Part shown: in pieces, positions 58,357-64,000 of the stretch
Layout of the letters: each line of letters begins with the position of its first letter
Position numbering within the stretch: the first letter of the stretch is position 1
Source: Aphelocoma coerulescens
Taxonomy: Eukaryota; Chordata; Aves; Passeriformes; Corvidae
Assembly: GCF_041296385.1 (NCBI RefSeq)
Contig: NC_091013.1
Coordinates: 70,587,563-70,651,562, forward strand
Reading direction: 5' to 3'
Length of the DNA stretch: 64,000 nt
Notes under the pieces: generated by a model
What the model saw: only the letters and a program-made list of their open reading frames with translations
Told to the model about the DNA's origin: nothing
Database searches by the model: none
Program-made: the position numbers and the translations under genes

Positions 58357-61300
58357 GCTCCTGGGAGACTTAACATGGTGACTCAGAAATTACAGAGTGG
58401 GTGAAAGGTGCAATTACCAAGCTCAGCATATTCAAGTGTATGAACAGTGTGGGCTCAGCAGAGTGAACTACAAGAATAGCTGGTCTCCAGAGCATATCAT
58501 GGGGATCTCATCCAATTTGTTCACAAGAAAAGTCACTTCAAAGAGCCTAGAACAAGAGAAAGGTAGCTCCCTCTGGGAGAAGACATTAGGCAACCACTAT
58601 AGAATTATTTACTGTGTATTACAATAAATGTTTCTAGAAGGTAAACTAGATCCTCTCCCTTTTCAGCACCCAAAGATACCAGCTCCATGGCTGCAAATAT
58701 AAAGTGGAAGATCCTTTTTCAATCTCACAACAAAACAATAATGCAGTGCCCAAGTACACCAAATGGCTTCAGAAGGTATTTCCAGATAAATGTGCTGGTG
58801 GATAGCTTTTCCTGTTGTGAGTTCCTCTGTGAGAAAAACACAACCACTGGACATCAACAGTAAACGAACTGGAAGAGTCTCCATCAGCAGAAGGTACCAA
58901 TGAATAATATGAAGGCATTCAGCTCAACATAATTGTCATAGGAATTAAAAGTTTAGTCATCGTATATGGAACCAATCTATTAGAACAGAGCTCTGTGCTA
59001 CAATATAGGCAAACAAATGAAGGAGACTTGCTTGAGGCAATTGCTGCAAAATTCTTTTAAACCAAACATTTGGATTGTACATGCTCAAATCTAGTTCAGT
59101 GACTTTCATGATAACCTGTGTTTACTCTGCTGTAAGCCTGGCCACTAATTTTAACCACTCTGAGATTAGAATTATGCATCAATGACAACAGGTTATGGAA
59201 TAAGATGGAATGTCTCATTCAGCCCTCTAGATGGATGCAAAAGCAGCACATCAAGATAAGCAATATAAATTGAAGGTACCAGTTTTCAATTTTCAGACAA
59301 CTGTTTAGATTACAATTTGACTAGATATGAATAGGCAATTCTTCCTTCTTTCTTTAGTCACTCTGCAACTGTTTATGTCAGACACAGCTGTGTTTCCATG
59401 CATACTCGAGGTAAAGCAGCCACTACAGGCTTATCTCATTGTGTGTAATCTGCCTGAAATGTTCTGCTTGGGCACATGTAATAGAAATGACTGAAGTGTG
59501 TGATTTCAATTATACACTTTTACAAGGAATGCTCAATTGCAAAACTCACTGAAACTGTACAGTAAATTAACCTTAATCCAGTAACTTTTGGAGTAGCTTT
59601 TGTGTCCACTCAGATCCCAGAGAGAACCTGCTTAACCACCTGCTGCTACAAAAGGGTGTGGGTCACCTGCAGATCTTTGTCAAACTTGTCATGGGAATTC
59701 CACAGCACAAATGGCAGCAGGTATCTGTCCTCCAGCCACTGAACCCCACCCCTATGAAGCAGAAAGCAGCTCCTGACCCTGACACACAGCAGTAGTAGTC
59801 AGAAGGGTTAATGTCCATGTGTGACCTAAGATTCAGTTGCTTAAACAGAATCATCCAGTACCATTTGGGATATTCTGGACTATCAAGACATTGTGCAACA
59901 CATGACCTCTGGAAAACCTGTGTCTTTTGGACTGGTGACTGGAGGCAAGACAGGATACTCCAGGCTTCTCAAACGGTACATGCTTATTATGTGTGCCACT
60001 TCTTTAGCCATAGTCTTCTATGTAGGCTTCTTAAGAGGTAGCTTTGTGATTGCATCAAGTTCTGACTGTGAGAAGGACATACACTCTCGAACAATACATA
60101 AGAATGAATCAAAATTCTGAAAAGATTCAGGAAAAACAAGAGGATTTAAGTAAGACTTTTTCACTCCAGATGTTTTACACCAGCACCAATCCCTGAAAGG
60201 CTGACAAGGTGAATCATAGGACCCTGCAGATAGACAAATCAAGCAGAACTGAATGACTCATAACTAGTGGTGTGGATGCCTCAGCAGTCTGTCCATCTTT
60301 GCACCAGCACAGTGACCACAGGGCTATCTGACAAGTTTTAATTAATACAGTAGTTATTACTAGCTGTAATTCTTCCTTAACATTATTGCTTCTACTAAGC
60401 TAGGCTACAAAAGGAAGATCTGGGAAACTGTAGGAGGAATTCAAGCTGGTTACTCAGCAAACTCACATCTCGTCAGTGGAGATACAGTCACTGGAGGAGG
60501 CAGACTTGAGTCAGACATATTTATTTTGAGGAATCACTACACTCCTCAGCAGCCACCAAGAAGATAAAGAGCAGCTGTTCAAATCAAAACTCAGAAGAGG
60601 AAAGAGAAATACCAGTTCAGGGAAAGATGGGGAAATATTATTCATAAGGGGAAGTGAAACTCTTGGGGTACCACATTTTTAAAGAGCAACAACATGAGTA
60701 AAGAGATGGAAGACAAAATGGGACATCCAGTTTTAGACTGGAAACAAACTTCAAATCTTTGCATTTCTTCAGGGGCAAGGATGATTTATGTGTATTTACC
60801 CAGTTTTTTCTACAAGCTTTTGACTACACTGCAGTCACAGATTAAACTGGATTCAATTTATACCTCCATTGATTTAGGAAATACATTTAGAACCCCATCC
60901 AAAGCATGCTGAAACCATGAAAATACACTTTTGAGGTATGAATAAGTCCCTTTATGTCTGTTTCTAAATGCATGTTTAATGGTAGATATAAAATTGCTTT
61001 ACTGCAGAGATGAGTGTTAATGCAAAAGTGTACACATAAAAGTTTTCCTGCTTTACTCTTGTAGCCGACAAACAGAATAAGAATCAGTTATTTCTAATAA
61101 AAGCTGGACTCTTGTAGAACAGGTAACTGCAACAAACTAAAGGTACTTAAAATTAAATATCTAATTCTTACTTTATAAACAAAATCTTCGTATTGTTGAT
61201 TAGCTGTTGAAATTAAGCTGTTTTGCTTGTTTGTATACAAAGAATCTAACTTGTCTGGCTGACATAATAGTGAATATATGTTAAAATGTTGTTGATAAGA

Positions 61301-63699
61301 AGCTGAATGTTAACAATTGATATAAAAATACCATCTACAGTTCTTTCCTTTTTCAAAGCATATCCCATATTTTTATATGGAGCAATATAGGATAGGGGGG
61401 TTTACTACATTAATGTACTGCAATCTCAGCCTTTGCAATGAAGACAAAAAAAGTCACAGTGAAACAGCTAAAGCTGCTTTTATCCAGTCCTTAGAGAAAT
61501 AAAAATTTTAAAAAATAGAAAACAGTGAAAAAAAAGGAGGTGTGTTGTTAGGGTGATTGTTTAGTCTAAACCACACAGAAAAGGGTGTGTGCTGGGTAAT
61601 ACACACAGTCAAAAATGCTAATTAGCTACTCTCCTTTCTGCAATCCTTGTTTCAGCTTCTGTGCTCTCACCACCACAGTACTAGACACTTTCTAACCAGA
61701 ACAGCACATTAACAGACTGAGGTGTTCATAAATATTGTGTCAACTGAACAAATTTTAAATGTATTTAGCACAGTTAAGTTTAGACTTTACTCTAGCAGCA
61801 CAATAAGCACTCCTGGAGGCCTAGCATGTGATTTGTTTTAAAGTGCAACTTAACATGTTTAACTGCTCTCTGACAGTGCACTGTTCGCATTGTCTTTTGG
61901 AGATAAAGTAGTTGTCTCTCTTTGATATTGGGCTTTCTTTACATAAGAAACCTACAAAATATTATTTTCCCTTTGGCTAACACTGACACTTAAAAAAACC
62001 CACTGAGTTGAAGGAACTGGCACAACAGGAAACCAACAAATTTTATCTTTTGTCCTCTATATCAAAGTGCAATACTAAACTTCAAATTGCTCTAGAACAA
62101 GTATAAAGCTAGTGATGACAAGACACTTGTATACATGAATGAGAATCATCACTGGGCTATGAATATAGAAAATTAAATGCATTTACATCTACCTATTTTT
62201 TTTCCTACTGATTTCAGATAGGACTGAATACTTTTTCACCCCCCAGCTATTTTAAATACAGATACAAAAATATAAGGACACATTAAAACCTTAACTCATC
62301 AATTAACTCAGAGCTTCAGGTACACTTTTTAAGCAATTTGTCTAAGGTTGGCTTTTATTTCTGTATAACCATGTCCTTGGAAATTCTGCCAGTATACTGT
62401 AGTATGTAAATACAGTATATCAAAATAGAATAATACTGTCCATTATTTAAAGAACACATATTTTGGGAGAAATCCCAGTTTCAATATCAAACCATACTAG
62501 AACAGAAATGCAAGTTCACGTATATCTTGTAGCAGCATCATTCATCCTCCTTTGTCCAGCTATAGAAATGCCAGAAAGTAGCACTGCTCTACTTCACCGT
62601 TTCCATGAGGGCAATATCTCATCAGTTGTCAGGAGGCCATTCACAATGTGGTAATTAGGTCAATATCTAACCATGAGACAGATGCCTGCCATTTAAATAT
62701 TGCCTGTTTTAAAGGAAGGCATTTCAAAGGAAAGAATTTGTATAGATGCCTTGTTTCTAAGTAGACTGACCAAAGAGTTATGCAGGTAGACCAAAAATTT
62801 CAACAGATTTCCATGAAGATATCCATCAACACACTCTCAGAGCCACAGAGGTTTTTTGTAAACTAGGTGTTTGTTACAGCCCCACTGCCAGACAAGAGAT
62901 TGAACAGCGACATCTCAGGCTTAAATGCAGGACGGGAAGAGAAATAAATCCAGCACCTCAATTTTTTTTAAATACTCTCTTTAATTTTTAGACCAGTCCA
63001 AGCTCATGTAAACAACCAGATGACTTACCTATATTCCAGACTTGTTAGATGGACAAGGAGCTTAAACGTACCACTAACACAATATGTAGCCGGTGAATTT
63101 CCAGACACAGGATCTACATCTGCTTTAGCAAACAGTAGAGCTAAGGACCCAATATCTACAGTAACCCATAGACCAGAAGGTGATAGGCAGCTAGATTACA
63201 CCAGGTGTGCTCCTGCAGAGCAGCTTCCAGGTTATCTTTATCCAAAACCAATCCAAACTATTTCGGGCTATGAACCATAGTACAGAAATTCACATTTTTT
63301 ATCAAAATCGAACAGGAAAATAATCTTCGACTTGGAGAGATCCCATATGGTGCAGGGAGAGCTGGCCAGCCATTTTATCCTAGAGAGAAAGGTTTTCAGT
63401 AGCCACAGCCATGGCAACACAACCTTCAACAAGTATGTAGTACAAAAGATATTGAAGAAATGGGTCTAAGACAGGATACATTAAATCAGGCATGAAATCA
63501 GGATGATGCTTTAGATGTTAAGAAATTCACACATTATACAGTTAATGTGGAATCATGGTTCAATCAATGATGCTAGAAAAAGCAGAGCAGGGAGCAATGT
63601 AGTAATTAACTAGTTGCCCAAACACTAATGAAAAGCAAATTGTTGGCCTGAATTAAGGTGTGAAGGGCTTGAAGAGCCAGGTGTTGTTTTGCTGAGTAG

Positions 63700-63752
63700 A
63701 AGGGAGGAAGGCAGGGAGGGAGTAAGAAAGGCAGGCAGGAAGGAGGGGAGTA
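63700..63752. repeat. Purine-rich GGAA/GGCA low-complexity tract
   Basis: An imperfect purine tract of GGGAGG, GGAAGG and GGCAGG words, probably length-variable, in KL intron 1. Confidence 0.85.
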
Positions 63753-64000
63753 ACTCGAAGAGATTGCATTGCATTAACTGAACTTTCCACTGGAAGTTCT
63801 TTTTATACATGAATGCTCTTAGAGAAGAGCTAAGATGTTCTGCAGGAGACACATAAACACGTTCTTACTGCCTTACTGAGAGGAAAAATAATCTCTGTAG
63901 AAATAAGCACCTGGAAAAAAAGCAAGGCTCCATCTATAGCAGTCAAAACCCACTTTCTTCATACTACTGAGATGGAAGAAAGCAGAAATGTTGGAAAGAA

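Larger units (their letters stand above)
48610..64000 (-). other. KL: KL intron 1 (incomplete; exon 1 lies beyond the window)
   Basis: No segment on the - strand encodes the expected signal peptide or the first part of KL1, and no CpG-rich promoter is seen, so exon 1 is to the right of 64,000. This intron holds an old CR1 in reverse, two CR1 copies in + orientation, several simple repeats and many unremarkable open frames. In 54-64 kb I see no named repeat or RNA gene apart from those listed. Confidence 0.8.

Noticed and set aside
1..64000. CRISPR arrays, operons, bacterial promoters, tRNA or rRNA genes.
   Set aside because: The window is vertebrate nuclear DNA. I saw no regularly spaced direct repeats and no tRNA or rRNA signature.

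Overview
This window is vertebrate nuclear DNA, almost certainly from a bird. It has large introns with clean GT-AG borders, several CR1 LINE fragments with the avian 3' end signature, and one LTR resembling the avian (songbird-type) ERVL LTRs. A passerine is plausible, but the class is much safer than the order. Two real protein-coding genes are present, both incomplete at their 5' ends, and they converge tail to tail.

Left part, + strand (about 373-23,770): the 3' two thirds of STARD13 (DLC2), a Rho GTPase-activating protein. Ten exons join in frame with matching phases into 989 codons plus a TGA stop: a serine-rich linker with focal-adhesion motifs, the RhoGAP domain, then the lipid-binding START domain. 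The N-terminal SAM-encoding exons lie before the window. A long 3' UTR runs to paired AATAAA signals near 23,730-23,754.

Middle (about 23,770-34,000): intergenic DNA between the two 3' ends. It holds an ERVL-type LTR split by a second, CpG-rich LTR (24,327-25,519), a long (CAAA)n/poly-A tract, and no convincing gene.

Right part, - strand (about 34,000-64,000): KL (alpha-Klotho), the FGF23 co-receptor. Exons 2-5 are present (48,609 down to 35,591) and join in frame into 744 codons plus stop: the end of the KL1 domain, the KL2 domain, a transmembrane segment and a short basic tail. Exon 1 (signal peptide and the start of KL1) is not found up to 64,000, so intron 1 is longer than 15.4 kb.

The two genes act in different processes (cytoskeleton; phosphate and vitamin D endocrinology). 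From memory, human chromosome 13 has the same tail-to-tail pair, so the layout looks like conserved synteny. The points most worth checking are an exon-like open frame in a STARD13 intron that resembles part of the neighbouring RhoGAP exon, the potential for a truncated secreted Klotho at exon 3, altered active-site residues in Klotho, the nested LTRs, and a CpG-retaining intronic block that may be a regulatory element. Coordinates of splice sites were read by eye; repeat boundaries are approximate.
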